Source: an uncultured Ruminococcus sp. (GTDB taxonomy: Bacteria > Bacillota > Clostridia > Oscillospirales > Acutalibacteraceae). From it: 34,924 nucleotides of DNA. Of this stretch, positions 15,961 to 23,941 are shown one piece after another; the first letter of the stretch is position 1; each line of letters begins with the position of its first letter. The stretch is taken from NCBI GenBank assembly GCA_902763365.1, contig CACWRT010000015.1, positions 1 through 34,924 of the forward strand. Reading direction: 5' to 3'. Position numbers and translations under genes: made by a program. The notes under the pieces were generated by a model. The model did not search any database. It worked only from the letters and a program-made list of their open reading frames with translations, and was not told the DNA's origin.

Positions 15961-18219
15961 TTACATTATACTGTTATCCTGGTTAAATATTACCGTAACT
16001 ACAGAGTACGGTTCAACCTCCCTGCCGGCGGGAATATCCTGTGATTTTGCATAGGACTGAGTTTCACCCACAGACGAGCCGACGATCACAAGATTCAGCT
16101 GACTTCCTGCCGCTATATAATTCACATCATTAATACTGCAACCCTTGAAATCAGGTACAGTCACCTTATCAAGTCTCTCGTTGTCCGTATAAAGCACTAC
16201 CGTACCTTCTGCGGGAACGCTTGAATATGGCTGGGGATTCTGCGCAACGATCTTATCGCCCGAACCCACTATTTCATAATTCAGACCTGATTTTTCAACA
16301 CTTGCCTTAGCCTCATCAAGACTCATTTCAGCATAGTTCTTTATAGATATTTCCACCTGCACCTTTTCATCATCGGCAAAGACTTTTTCCACGCCGAGAT
16401 AGGGCAGCACTTCGTTGAAAATATTTCTAAGACACGGACCGGCAACTGCCGAACCGTAATAGTTTATATTCGGGTCAGGCGTATCAAAATAGCAAAGCAG
16501 CGCTATTTCGGGATCATCACAAGGTGCTATACCGCAGAATGAAGCGATATAATCTTCTGTTTTGTTACCCTGTTCATCAACGATCTTCTGGGATGTACCT
16601 GTCTTTCCGCCTATACGATAGCCTGCGATATAACCGTTCTTTGCGCCGCCGTATTTAGCGTTTCTCTCAAGCATTTCGCACATTTCTCTAGCAACGCTTT
16701 CGCTTATGACCTGACGTTTCACCACAGGCTCGGTATTCCTGATAACATTGCCGTTGGAGTCAACGACCTGCTGTACTACATACGGCTGCATAAGCTTACC
16801 CTTGTTTGCAATAGCAGCGGTAGCAGTCAGCATCTGTATCGGAGTTACCTTAAAGTTCTGACCGAAGGATGCAACGGACAAGTCCATCATATCCATTCCG
16901 CAGATCCCGTCTGTTTTATTGAAGAACACATCGTCACTTTCGCCCGGAAGGTCGATGCCTGTTTTTTCCGAAAAACCGAAGGCAACATAGTATTCATAGA
17001 ATTTTTCACGTCCCAGCTGATCCACGCCGATCTGCATGAAAGCAGGGTTGCATGAATTGCAGAGTGCCTGTTCAAGTGTCTGTATGCCGTGACCAGCAGG
17101 ATCCCAGCAGGTTATAGGCTTTGCTCCCTCATACGGACTATATGCCCCTTCGCAGTGATATGTTGTATTCTCGTCCACAAGACCTTCGCTGAGTACCGCA
17201 GAGGCAGGTATGATCTTGAATACCGAACCGGGTACATAGGTATCGCTGACGCCCTTGTTTCTCCACTGGGCATTCAGCGCATTTGCCTCGGCTTCTTCCT
17301 TTTCCTTGCCTTTAAGCTGTTCTATCTTTGCGCGCGCAGCGCCGTCGGCTATCTCAAAAGGATCGTTAGGGTCAAACGCGCCCTCACAGGCAAAGCCCAG
17401 TATTGCGCCCGTTTTAACATTCATCATAATTGCGCATCCGCGGTTTGCAACATTGAATTCACGTATGGACTCTCTTACGTATTTTTCCATAATGCTCTGT
17501 ATATTTTCGTCTATCGTCAGAACTATATCAGAGCCGTTGGAAGCCTCCACCTTCTGCTCATACTGATACGGAAGAGGCTGATTATGTGCATCCTGGGCAA
17601 TTACTATTCTGCCCGAATTGCCGTTAAGCTCAGCGTCATACTGATATTCAATGCCGGACAGACCCTGGCTGTCGGCTCCTACGAAGCCCAGTATCGGACC
17701 GGCAAAATTGTCATGGGTATAATATCTTTTATAGTCCTCTATCATATTAATGACATTGCTTATGCGGTTTTCTTTATATATTTTTTCTTCAAACTCAAGG
17801 ATCTGATTCCTGATCTTAGTTTCAACCTTATTTTTCAGGACCACATAATATGAATCCTCATGTGTTTTTTTCAGTATCTCATCCTTATCAAGGTCAAGTA
17901 TCTTCGCAAGACCGTCAGCAACGATCTTGCGTCCTGCCTCGTCGTCCTTTTTGAAATTTGCAGGCGCAAGCACCACATTCCAGACAGTTATACTCTGAGC
18001 AAGAATATTTCCGTTTGCATCATAAATGCTTCCCCTTTTGGCGGACACTGTTGTATCATGCAGCTGCTGTTCAACTGCTCTTTTCTGAAGCTCTTCAGCC
18101 TGAAATACCTGGAGATAAAAAAGCCTTGCAAAAACCGTTCCGAATCCAAGAACGATAATTATGACCATAAGTATCGTAGATCTGTTCCAGAGTTTTGCAG
18201 CCGCTCCTTTTTTCGCCAT
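15961..18219 (-). CDS. Class B penicillin-binding protein with PASTA domains (FtsI/SpoVD type)
   Basis: Septal DD-transpeptidase that cross-links peptidoglycan. 752 aa: short cytoplasmic N-terminus, one transmembrane helix (about residues 15-35), a PBP dimerisation domain starting at SAKRGSIYDANGN, the transpeptidase domain with SVFK (SxxK), SCN (SxN) and KTGTSQK (KTG), then two C-terminal PASTA domains (about 625-690 and 690-750). Two PASTA domains resemble PBP2x; SpoVD is the other candidate. The start at MAKKGAAAKLWNR has AAGGTGAT upstream. It follows ftsL and precedes the Mur-like remnant and mraY; its SEDS partner is probably the ftsW gene downstream. Confidence 0.92.
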   Translation of the reverse strand: MAKKGAAAKLWNRSTILMVIIIVLGFGTVFARLFYLQVFQAEELQKRAVEQQLHDTTVSAKRGSIYDANGNILAQSITVWNVVLAPANFKKDDEAGRKIVADGLAKILDLDKDEILKKTHEDSYYVVLKNKVETKIRNQILEFEEKIYKENRISNVINMIEDYKRYYTHDNFAGPILGFVGADSQGLSGIEYQYDAELNGNSGRIVIAQDAHNQPLPYQYEQKVEASNGSDIVLTIDENIQSIMEKYVRESIREFNVANRGCAIMMNVKTGAILGFACEGAFDPNDPFEIADGAARAKIEQLKGKEKEEAEANALNAQWRNKGVSDTYVPGSVFKIIPASAVLSEGLVDENTTYHCEGAYSPYEGAKPITCWDPAGHGIQTLEQALCNSCNPAFMQIGVDQLGREKFYEYYVAFGFSEKTGIDLPGESDDVFFNKTDGICGMDMMDLSVASFGQNFKVTPIQMLTATAAIANKGKLMQPYVVQQVVDSNGNVIRNTEPVVKRQVISESVAREMCEMLERNAKYGGAKNGYIAGYRIGGKTGTSQKIVDEQGNKTEDYIASFCGIAPCDDPEIALLCYFDTPDPNINYYGSAVAGPCLRNIFNEVLPYLGVEKVFADDEKVQVEISIKNYAEMSLDEAKASVEKSGLNYEIVGSGDKIVAQNPQPYSSVPAEGTVVLYTDNERLDKVTVPDFKGCSINDVNYIAAGSQLNLVIVGSSVGETQSYAKSQDIPAGREVEPYSVVTVIFNQDNSIM

Positions 18220-18367
18220 CAGATCACCTTCCCAAACATTATACGATATTCCGGGCTTCAAGCCCTTACGCTGCGCCATCGGCAGACGTTAAAAACTACA
18301 GCCCGATCTGATAATCAATATAATTCATCCCATGAAAACTAATATGACTTTTATATGTGATTTATAA

Positions 18368-18880
18368 CTATAATCCGAAAGCTTTTCTGAAACGATTGAA
18401 TATGTTATCTTCATCGTTATCCTCGACTACTTCTCCCTTATCTCCCTGAGAAAGGGAAATGAATTGTTTCTGCGCCGATTTTACAGGTGTCATGTTAAGA
18501 CTGTTCTCGGCATATTTCTTTACAAAATCATCGGTAAATTTGCTGTCTATAGTAAGCTGATACTGAGCCTCCTTGTTTTTCATATCAGTCAGCACAGCTT
18601 CTTGTGCGTTTATTTTTTCATTAAGTTCATTAAGCTTGGCATTAAGATGTACAAGTGATATCAGTATCGCCGCAATAAGCAGTGTAAGAAAACTTATACC
18701 AAATATAGTTGCGGGATTATGCTTTCTTCTTTGTGCCTTTGCAGACGAGCCGTTGCTGATACTGATAATCTGTCCGCTCTTCTTTTTCTTTTTTGATTTT
18801 TTATCGGAGCCCGACATCTCCACCTCATAGGATTCCAGAAACGAAAGATCATACGCTTCTGTTCTCTTTTCACCCGCCAT
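18368..18880 (-). CDS. ftsL: Cell division protein FtsL-like
   Basis: 170 aa. A basic cytoplasmic N-terminus (KKSKKKKK around residue 27) is followed by one transmembrane helix (about 58-79), then a coiled-coil segment (LNAKLNELNEKINAQEAVLTDMKNKEA) and an extracellular tail. FtsL is poorly conserved, so the name rests on this layout and on the position between rsmH and the transpeptidase. The start at MAGEKRTEAYD has GAGGTGA at the right distance; the longer reading frame begins within untranslated sequence. Confidence 0.85.
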   Translation of the reverse strand: MAGEKRTEAYDLSFLESYEVEMSGSDKKSKKKKKSGQIISISNGSSAKAQRRKHNPATIFGISFLTLLIAAILISLVHLNAKLNELNEKINAQEAVLTDMKNKEAQYQLTIDSKFTDDFVKKYAENSLNMTPVKSAQKQFISLSQGDKGEVVEDNDEDNIFNRFRKAFGL

Positions 18881-18957
18881 TAACACTTTCACCTCTATGA
18901 TCAAAGCATACATAATATACACTGCATGTTCTGACCGTGAATATCACTTTATATGCT

Positions 18958-19887
18958 TCAAAATATTTTTTTAACTCCCCTGAGCTTCGCGCTCCTGCTT
19001 CTCGGATTTTCCTCAAGCTCCCGCTCTCCTGCGGTAACAGGCTTTTTATTCAAAAGCTCTCCCCCGGGCTTTCTGCCGCATACACAAACAGGAAAATCCT
19101 TCGGGCATATACAGCCCTGACAGAAACTGTTCATCCTTTGTTTTACCATTCTGTCCTCAAGGGAATGGAATGTTATCACTGCAAGCACTCCGCCGGCTTT
19201 AAGCGAATCAAATGCGCCGTCAAGTCCTGTACTGAGCCTGTCAAGCTCACCGTTGACCGCTATGCGCAGAGCCTGAAATGTCTTTCTTGCAGGATGTTTG
19301 TCATGCCTCTTGGCAGCGGGATAAGCAGATTTCACTATTTCCGCAAGCTGAAGGGTTGTTTCTATCGGAGAGATCTGTCTTTCCCTTTCAATTGCCCTGG
19401 CAATATTTTTAGCGAATTTTTCCTCGCCGTATGTACCTATTATTCTGACCAGTTCACCGAACGGCAGTCCGTTTACAAGGTCAGCCGCTGTAGCGCCGCT
19501 CTGACTCATTCTCATATCAAGGGGCGCATCCTGATGATAGGAAAAACCCCTCTGCGCACTGTCAAGCTGATGAGAGGATACTCCTATATCCATCAGCACG
19601 CCGTCAAGCGCCTCTATTTCAAGCTCTTCAATAACAGAAGGTATTTCAGAAAAATTGGATCTTACTATCGTTACTCTGCCGTCATTACCAAAACGCCCAG
19701 TCAGCGCTTCTATAGCGTCAGGGTCCTGATCCACACAGATAAGCCTGCCCTTATCCCCGAGCCGTGAAAGTATGCCCGAAGAATGACCGCCTCCTCCTGC
19801 TGTTCCATCAAGATATACACCATCCTCTTTTATATCAAGAAGCTTCATTGTTTCTTCATACAAAACAGGTTTATGGGAAAATTCCAT
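18958..19887 (-). CDS. rsmH: 16S rRNA (cytosine1402-N4)-methyltransferase RsmH
   Basis: Methylates C1402 of 16S rRNA using S-adenosylmethionine. 309 aa, full length. Motifs: the N-terminal HKPVLYEETM, the SAM-binding YLDGTAGGGGHSSGIL, DQDPDAIEAL, MDIGVSSHQLDSAQRGFSY, and ALRIAVNGELDRL plus VITFHSLEDRMVKQRM near the C-terminus. The start follows mraZ by 12 bases; its site (GAGGTGAT) overlaps the mraZ stop region, so they are in one operon. This gene pair is the canonical head of dcw clusters. Confidence 0.97.
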   Translation of the reverse strand: MEFSHKPVLYEETMKLLDIKEDGVYLDGTAGGGGHSSGILSRLGDKGRLICVDQDPDAIEALTGRFGNDGRVTIVRSNFSEIPSVIEELEIEALDGVLMDIGVSSHQLDSAQRGFSYHQDAPLDMRMSQSGATAADLVNGLPFGELVRIIGTYGEEKFAKNIARAIERERQISPIETTLQLAEIVKSAYPAAKRHDKHPARKTFQALRIAVNGELDRLSTGLDGAFDSLKAGGVLAVITFHSLEDRMVKQRMNSFCQGCICPKDFPVCVCGRKPGGELLNKKPVTAGERELEENPRSRSAKLRGVKKIF

Positions 19888-19899
19888 CAGATCACCTCA

Positions 19900-20319
19900 T
19901 TACAGTTCAAGCTCATTCATAAGATCATACACATCGTCTCCCGAAAGAAGCTCATTATAGCGATCCCATGAAGCCTTATCCCATATTTCGACCTTAGAGC
20001 CTGTTCCGTTTATCACAACATCCTTATCAAGTCCTGCATATTCACGCAAAGGCTGCGGTATAAGGACTCTGCCCTGCTTATCGGGTACAAGCTCCGCAGC
20101 GCTTGAAAAAAGGAATCTTGTAATCTGAACGGTTTTTGCGGAAGGCATAGCAGCAATTTTCTGCCCCAGCTCATCCCATGATGCTTTTGAAAGGACTGTG
20201 ATAGTATTATCCTTACCCTTTGTTGCATAGAAAATATCGCCAAGCTCCTCACGGAACTTAGCAGGCATTATCACACGACCCTTAGGGTCTATATTATGCT
20301 GATAATTACCGATAAGCAT
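19900..20319 (-). CDS. mraZ: Transcriptional regulator MraZ
   Basis: DNA-binding regulator of the dcw cluster, forming a ring oligomer of AbrB-like domains. 139 aa with the two typical SpoVT/AbrB halves: NIDPKGRVIMPAKFREELGD near the N-terminus and DKQGRVLIPQPLREYAGLDKDVVINGTGSKVEIWDKASWDRY in the second half. It is the first gene of the cluster and lies about 35 bases downstream of four MraZ-box-like repeats in its own leader, so autoregulation is likely. Confidence 0.97.
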   Translation of the reverse strand: MLIGNYQHNIDPKGRVIMPAKFREELGDIFYATKGKDNTITVLSKASWDELGQKIAAMPSAKTVQITRFLFSSAAELVPDKQGRVLIPQPLREYAGLDKDVVINGTGSKVEIWDKASWDRYNELLSGDDVYDLMNELEL

Positions 20320-20353
20320 TTCCTACACCTCAAAACCATTTAGTGGGAAAGTT

Positions 20354-20393
20354 CATCCATTTTGACCCACTTTGTTGCACCTTTCACCACTTT
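20354..20393 (-). promoter_or_regulatory. MraZ-box-like repeats upstream of mraZ
   Basis: Read on the minus strand the 40 bases divide into four 10-nt units: AAAGTGGTGA, AAGGTGCAAC, AAAGTGGGTC, AAAATGGATG. Three of the four carry a TGG core at the same place in the unit; the second has GGTG. A 10-nt period of TGG-type cores is the known MraZ target pattern. The array lies between the promoter and the mraZ start, suitable for autorepression. Confidence 0.82.
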
Positions 20394-20400
20394 CTTTATA

Positions 20401-20429
20401 ATTATAGCCTAACGGGAAAGAAATTGCAA
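20401..20429 (-). promoter_or_regulatory. Promoter of the dcw cluster (PmraZ)
   Basis: On the minus strand: -35 TTGCAA (20424-20429), 17-bp spacer, perfect -10 TATAAT (20401-20406). The expected start of transcription (about 20394) is at the edge of the MraZ boxes. Confidence 0.85.
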
Positions 20430-20757
20430 GGTATTAGCAATACTTTTTTTATTTTATTTCATTTACTTCTTACAAAGCATTAATGATTTTATTATGCAAA
20501 TCGTCAAACCAATCAGAAAAGTTATGATTAAAGCAAAAACAACTCAGCCGAATATAAAAAGCGGCGGAAAGTGGTACATAAAACATCCGCGCCGTAGAAG
20601 ATATCCTGCAAAATTATTACCGGTTTTATTTCAGCTCAGTCTTATATATTTTGATGCGGTTTATAGTTATGAAAGGGAACTATTTTATTTGATTACATAA
20701 AATGCGGTCACTAATTACAGCAAATTAACTAAAAATCAACAAATAGAATCAAAACTA

Positions 20758-20786
20758 TTGAAAACTATATAAAAATGTAGTATGAT
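20758..20786 (+). promoter_or_regulatory. Promoter of the HD-GYP gene
   Basis: -35 TTGAAA (20758-20763), 17-bp spacer, -10 TATGAT (20781-20786). It implies a leader of about 100 nt before the GTG start at 20895. Confidence 0.75.
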
Positions 20787-20832
20787 TATATAAATTATGG
20801 TATTTTTGTAAAAATATCGTTTATAGTTGCTG

Positions 20833-20894
20833 GGGAGATGCAGAAAAGATGTTATCTGCAAACTCCCGAATAAATTCGGAAAGGCGGTATCGCC
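20833..20894 (+). promoter_or_regulatory. Structured leader RNA of the HD-GYP gene
   Basis: Three hairpins in a row. First, GGGAG-A-TGCAGA, a 10-nt loop, TCTGCA-AA-CTCCC (20833-20867). Second, CCGAAT-AA-ATTCGG (20866-20879), which shares two C with the first, so the two cannot both form fully. Third, GGCG-GTAT-CGCC (20883-20894), which covers the AAGGCGG ribosome binding site and ends directly at the GTG start. I do not recognise a known riboswitch class; no cyclic-di-GMP aptamer motif is seen. Confidence 0.6.
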
Positions 20895-22199
20895 GTGAGT
20901 AAAACAAAAACAAAACAGCCCAAAAAGGAAAAGAAGAAGGGCAGTATTATTGACTTCTTCACAGGAACACCAACCTATAATGATGACAAGGATTATTCTG
21001 ATTATTCATATTTCAGCGCGCCGCTGAATATGTTTTTCCTTGCCTGCATACTTCTGCACAGTGCTTATATGGGAGTTTTTTCTTATATAAACTTCCCATT
21101 GATGATGATAATGGATGCTGTCTGCGTAGTCCTGTATGCGGTGTTTGTTATTATACTCGGACGTGTAAAGGGATCTTGGATACTCCTGACCCTTGGTTCG
21201 GCGCTTGAGATTTATCTGCATCAGATATGTACGGTACGGTTCTTCGGACTTGCTCCCGGATTCCATTATCTGCTGATACCGCTGGCATTCATTTCTATAT
21301 TCATCAAGAAAAAAGGAAAGCTGTATTCATTCCTCAGAAAATTTCTGCTGGTGCTTGCGTTTGTAACCTTCATGTATCTTGCCGTATTTTTCAGCGAATA
21401 TGAGCCGCAGTATCATCTGGACTACTGGCTCAACACCCTTCTTGTCGTACTCAACTGTACATTCAGCTTCCTTGTTACGGCAATATTCATAAGCCGCCTT
21501 GTATTTTCACTTGATGACAAAAGAAGCGAGCTTGATACAAGTGTAAACGAAAAGGTCAACGAGATCGAAAAGATACAGAATCAGATCATTATAAGCTTTG
21601 CAAACATCATAGAGGCACGTGACGGCAGTACCGGAAAGCACGTAAAACGCACAAGCGAATATGTCGAAGCCCTTATCAAAGAATTATGGCGCAACGGTGA
21701 TTACAAAGATATACTTGACGAAAGCTATATGCACGACACCATGATGTCGGCGCCTTTGCATGATATAGGAAAGATAACTATTCCCGATGCGATTCTGACA
21801 AAAGCCGGTCGCCTTACCCAGTCGGAGTTTGCCACAATAAAGCAGCACACCGTAAACGGCAAAAAGCTTATAGAAGAATCCATGAGTGATATAGAGAACG
21901 AAAACTTCCTGAAGGTTGCAAAATCGGTTGCCCTGTACCATCACGAATGTTGGGACGGCTCGGGGTATCCCTACGGTATATCCGGTGATGAGATCCCTCT
22001 TTGCGCAAGGATCATGACAATAGCCGATTATTTTGATGCGCTCGTAGCAAAAAGAAGCTATAAAGCCGCTCTCCCCACCTCGGTTGTTTTTGACAATATC
22101 AAAGAACAGCGGGGAAAGAAATTCGATCCCGTTGTAACCGACGCATTCCTGAGGATAAGAGATCAGATAGACGAAATAGCCAAAGCTAATGCGGATTGA
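20895..22199 (+). CDS. Membrane HD-GYP domain phosphohydrolase
   Basis: 434 aa. The N-terminal half has about six transmembrane helices (residues about 40-215), followed by a short coiled coil (VNEKVNEIEKIQNQIIIS) and an HD-GYP-type domain. Metal and active-site motifs are intact: GSTGKHVKRTSEY, LHDIGKITIPDAIL, HHECWDGSGYPYG and IADYFDALVAKRSYK. HD-GYP proteins mostly hydrolyse cyclic di-GMP; the substrate here is inference. The membrane half is probably a sensor or scaffold and is not a recognised module. The start is GTG, placed immediately after a hairpin that covers its ribosome binding site. A rho-independent terminator follows at 22332. Confidence 0.87.
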   Translation: MSKTKTKQPKKEKKKGSIIDFFTGTPTYNDDKDYSDYSYFSAPLNMFFLACILLHSAYMGVFSYINFPLMMIMDAVCVVLYAVFVIILGRVKGSWILLTLGSALEIYLHQICTVRFFGLAPGFHYLLIPLAFISIFIKKKGKLYSFLRKFLLVLAFVTFMYLAVFFSEYEPQYHLDYWLNTLLVVLNCTFSFLVTAIFISRLVFSLDDKRSELDTSVNEKVNEIEKIQNQIIISFANIIEARDGSTGKHVKRTSEYVEALIKELWRNGDYKDILDESYMHDTMMSAPLHDIGKITIPDAILTKAGRLTQSEFATIKQHTVNGKKLIEESMSDIENENFLKVAKSVALYHHECWDGSGYPYGISGDEIPLCARIMTIADYFDALVAKRSYKAALPTSVVFDNIKEQRGKKFDPVVTDAFLRIRDQIDEIAKANAD

Positions 22200-22331
22200 T
22201 TTTTATAGTGTATAGTTTTTTGTTAATGGTTTTCAGATTGATTGCACTAATAGTTTCATAAAACTATTAAGTTAATATAAGCAAGACGTCCCACGTCAAT
22301 CACTATCCACTATTCATTATTTACCGTTTCC

Positions 22332-22361
22332 CCTCCTGTGGTCTTGTAAGATCATGGGAGG
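22332..22361 (+). terminator. Intrinsic terminator of the HD-GYP gene
   Basis: CCTCC pairs with GGAGG, with a continuing stem through TCTT/AAGA (wobbles in between), followed by TTTTTG. Confidence 0.82.
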
Positions 22362-22398
22362 TTTTTGTATGGACAGGACGATTGTATTTATAGAAAAA

Positions 22399-22435
22399 CA
22401 GTGTTCACATACCGCTGAGGGATATGTAAACACTG
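22399..22435 (-). terminator. Intrinsic terminator of the DUF6465-like gene
   Basis: On the minus strand CAGTGTTTACATA pairs with TATGTGAACACTG (one wobble) and TTTTTC follows. It argues against a plus-strand gene here. Confidence 0.85.
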
Positions 22436-22479
22436 CACTGAGTTTTCTGATGATTCTATTTGGCTGCACAAACCTACTA

Positions 22480-22854
22480 TCAGAAGTTTACGCTCTTGCC
22501 TTCCCCAACACCGTTGATAACATAGTATGCAACGTTGTTCTCGGGCTGTACATATACATCAAGTGTCTTGATAGCGTCTGTCTTGCCCTCAGCCTTATAA
22601 GCTTCTTTAATTGAATCAACAATAGATTCAACTGTGGTATTCTTGCCGCCGAACTGGAACTCAACCTTAATTGTTTCCTTAACAGCTTTTGTTGTTGTCT
22701 TAGTTGTCTTTGTTTCTGCCTTTGCAGCCTTAGTTGCAGCAGTCTTTGTAGCCGCAGCCTTTGTTTCTTTTACTTCTGCCTGAGAATCAGCCTTTACAGC
22801 AGCCTTCTCAGCAACGGTTGTCTTAGTTTCTTTAGCAGTTGCTTTCTTGGCCAT
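22480..22854 (-). CDS. DUF6465-like protein with Lys/Ala-rich N-terminus
   Basis: 124 aa. Residues 1-65 are low-complexity Ala/Lys/Thr, resembling histone-like tails; residues about 66-124 form a compact domain (IKVEFQFGGKNTTVESIVDSIKEAYKAEG ... DVYVQPENNVAYYVINGVGEGKSVNF) like DUF6465 of Clostridia. The function is unknown; the basic tail could bind nucleic acid or cell surface, which is speculation. The start at MAKKATAKE has GAGGGA eight bases upstream. A perfect-consensus promoter and a strong terminator flank it, so it is probably a well-expressed single gene. Confidence 0.82.
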   Translation of the reverse strand: MAKKATAKETKTTVAEKAAVKADSQAEVKETKAAATKTAATKAAKAETKTTKTTTKAVKETIKVEFQFGGKNTTVESIVDSIKEAYKAEGKTDAIKTLDVYVQPENNVAYYVINGVGEGKSVNF

Positions 22855-22923
22855 GGTAAATTTCCCTCTTTCAAATGATTTAGATATTATGATCTTCAGT
22901 ACATGACTTTGTACTACACTTGC

Positions 22924-22952
22924 ATTATAACGATATTTTAAAGTTTTGTCAA
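22924..22952 (-). promoter_or_regulatory. Perfect-consensus promoter of the DUF6465-like gene
   Basis: On the minus strand: TTGACA (22947-22952), 17-bp spacer, TATAAT (22924-22929). The leader of about 65 nt contains a small AGTAC/GTACT hairpin. Confidence 0.88.
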
Positions 22953-23178
22953 ACAAATTAAAGAAAAAAAAATTGCGAATTAAAAAAAATAGTTACTTAT
23001 CCAAAACAAAGCAGTTTTTTCCAGTTTATATTAGTAAGTGTGACTATACTTTAATTTACTGTAAACCGCATAAACACAATAAATCGGGGCATAATTAAAT
23101 TGTCACAGCAGACACTTTACCGAAAGGACGTTACCTATGACAACAAACAAATTGTTAATACTCTGGAGGTTATATACT

Positions 23179-23358
23179 ATGACAAGAAAAGCCGAAAACA
23201 TTATGAAGGGTATGGGTGCAGGTCTTGCAGCAGGAATTATTTTCGGAGCAGCAGGTTCAATGCTTATGTCAGACAAAAACAAAAATAAAAAGCTTTTCCG
23301 CAAGGCTGTAACAAAGGTCGAAGACGTTCTTGACAACGTTCAGGAAATGTTCGCATGA
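23179..23358 (+). CDS. YtxH-like small membrane protein
   Basis: 59 aa. A short basic N-terminus, one glycine-rich hydrophobic segment (GMGAGLAAGIIFGAAGSMLM, about residues 12-31) and a basic amphipathic C-terminal helix (LFRKAVTKVEDVLDNVQEMF). This layout matches the YtxH family, which is of unknown function and often linked to stress. The start at 23179 has GGAGG nine bases upstream. An in-frame ATG at 23137 also has an AAAGGACG site, so a 73-aa form or a short upstream peptide is possible. Confidence 0.75.
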   Translation: MTRKAENIMKGMGAGLAAGIIFGAAGSMLMSDKNKNKKLFRKAVTKVEDVLDNVQEMFA

Positions 23359-23475
23359 ATCTTCAGACCTACACTGATACAGATATAGTATTTACAGATA
23401 GGAATGCCCAATACAGGTATGCATATTTTTTCTGAATAAATACGATGATAAGCAAGAAAATAATGAAGCAAAAAT

Positions 23476-23514
23476 AGCACCCTGCAAGAGCTTTTATAAC
23501 TCTTACAGGGTGCT
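23476..23514 (-). terminator. Intrinsic terminator of the tRNA-Ser operon
   Basis: On the minus strand AGCACCCTG pairs with CAGGGTGCT (inner AAGAG/CTCTT), followed by ATTTTTG. It lies about 75 bases after the tRNA-Ser(GCT) 3' end. Confidence 0.85.
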
Positions 23515-23588
23515 CTGTTATCTAACCACGATGCCAAAGGCCGCTCTGAAAGTACAATAACCACAGAGTTCGTATTAGATTGATCGTA

Positions 23589-23675
23589 CGGAGGACAAGG
23601 GATTCGAACCCTCGCGCCGGTTTCCCGACCTAATCCCTTAGCAGGGGATCCCCTTCACCACTTGGGTAATCCTCC
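23589..23675 (-). tRNA. tRNA-Ser(GCT)
   Basis: The minus-strand sequence folds as a class II tRNA with a long variable arm. The acceptor GGAGGAT pairs with GTCCTCC, the discriminator is G, the T loop is GGTTCGAATCC and the anticodon loop CTGCTAA gives anticodon GCT (codons AGC/AGU). CCA is not encoded. Confidence 0.96.
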
Positions 23676-23726
23676 ATCGGTGAATTATGTCCCCGACGCT
23701 GCTAAGCATCGGGGGATAATTATTGG

Positions 23727-23812
23727 CGGAGAGGATGGGATTCGAACCCATGTGTCCTTTCGGACAAACGGTTTTCAAGACCGCCTCGTTATGACCGCTT
23801 CGATACCTCTCC
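23727..23812 (-). tRNA. tRNA-Ser(TGA)
   Basis: Class II tRNA on the minus strand: acceptor GGAGAGG/CCTCTCC, T loop GGTTCGAATCC, anticodon stem GCGGT/ACCGT with loop CTTGAAA giving anticodon TGA (codon UCA and wobble partners). The variable arm is long. It is upstream of, and co-transcribed with, tRNA-Ser(GCT). CCA is not encoded. Confidence 0.96.
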
Positions 23813-23837
23813 GTATTGCTGTCCTGACGACTTCATT

Positions 23838-23866
23838 ATAATATCATATCTTCACGCTTTTGTCAA
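23838..23866 (-). promoter_or_regulatory. Promoter of the tRNA-Ser pair
   Basis: On the minus strand: TTGACA (23861-23866), 17-bp spacer, TATTAT (23838-23843), about 25 bases upstream of tRNA-Ser(TGA). Confidence 0.85.
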
Positions 23867-23894
23867 TACTTTTTTTGAAATATTTTTAATTTTT

Positions 23895-23932
23895 CAGACT
23901 GCCGCATGATTAAAAAATTATACGGCAGTCTG
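23895..23932 (-). terminator. 3' hairpin after gltD
   Basis: CAGACTGCCG pairs with CGGCAGTCTG in a perfect 10-bp stem with inner AAT/ATT pairing, about ten bases after the gltD stop. The minus-strand tail is A-rich and not T-rich, so it may be a stabilising 3' hairpin and not a canonical terminator. Confidence 0.6.
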
Positions 23933-23941
23933 TTATTGTTA

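Larger units (their letters stand above)
20320..20894. other. Divergent regulatory region mraZ / HD-GYP gene
   Basis: Contains the mraZ promoter and MraZ boxes (20354-20429), the HD-GYP promoter (20758-20786) and its structured leader (20793-20894). Between 20430 and 20757 I see only AT-rich sequence; the open frame at 20494-20700 has no ribosome binding site and looks like chance. Confidence 0.75.

Noticed and set aside
17089-17853. Antisense open frame of 254 aa within the transpeptidase gene
   Set aside because: It is a shadow of a well-supported coding sequence and has no recognisable motifs or ribosome binding site.
18937-19767. Antisense open frame of 276 aa within rsmH
   Set aside because: RsmH motifs on the other strand are complete; this frame is Cys/Tyr/Arg-rich shadow sequence.
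20494-20700. Basic 68-aa open frame in the mraZ/HD-GYP intergenic region
   Set aside because: No ribosome binding site, no promoter and odd composition; it fits chance in an AT-rich gap.
22354-22614. Plus-strand open frame of 86 aa with two hydrophobic stretches
   Set aside because: It runs through the terminator of the minus-strand DUF6465-like gene and overlaps its coding end. Its start lies in the T-run of the HD-GYP terminator and has no separate ribosome binding site.
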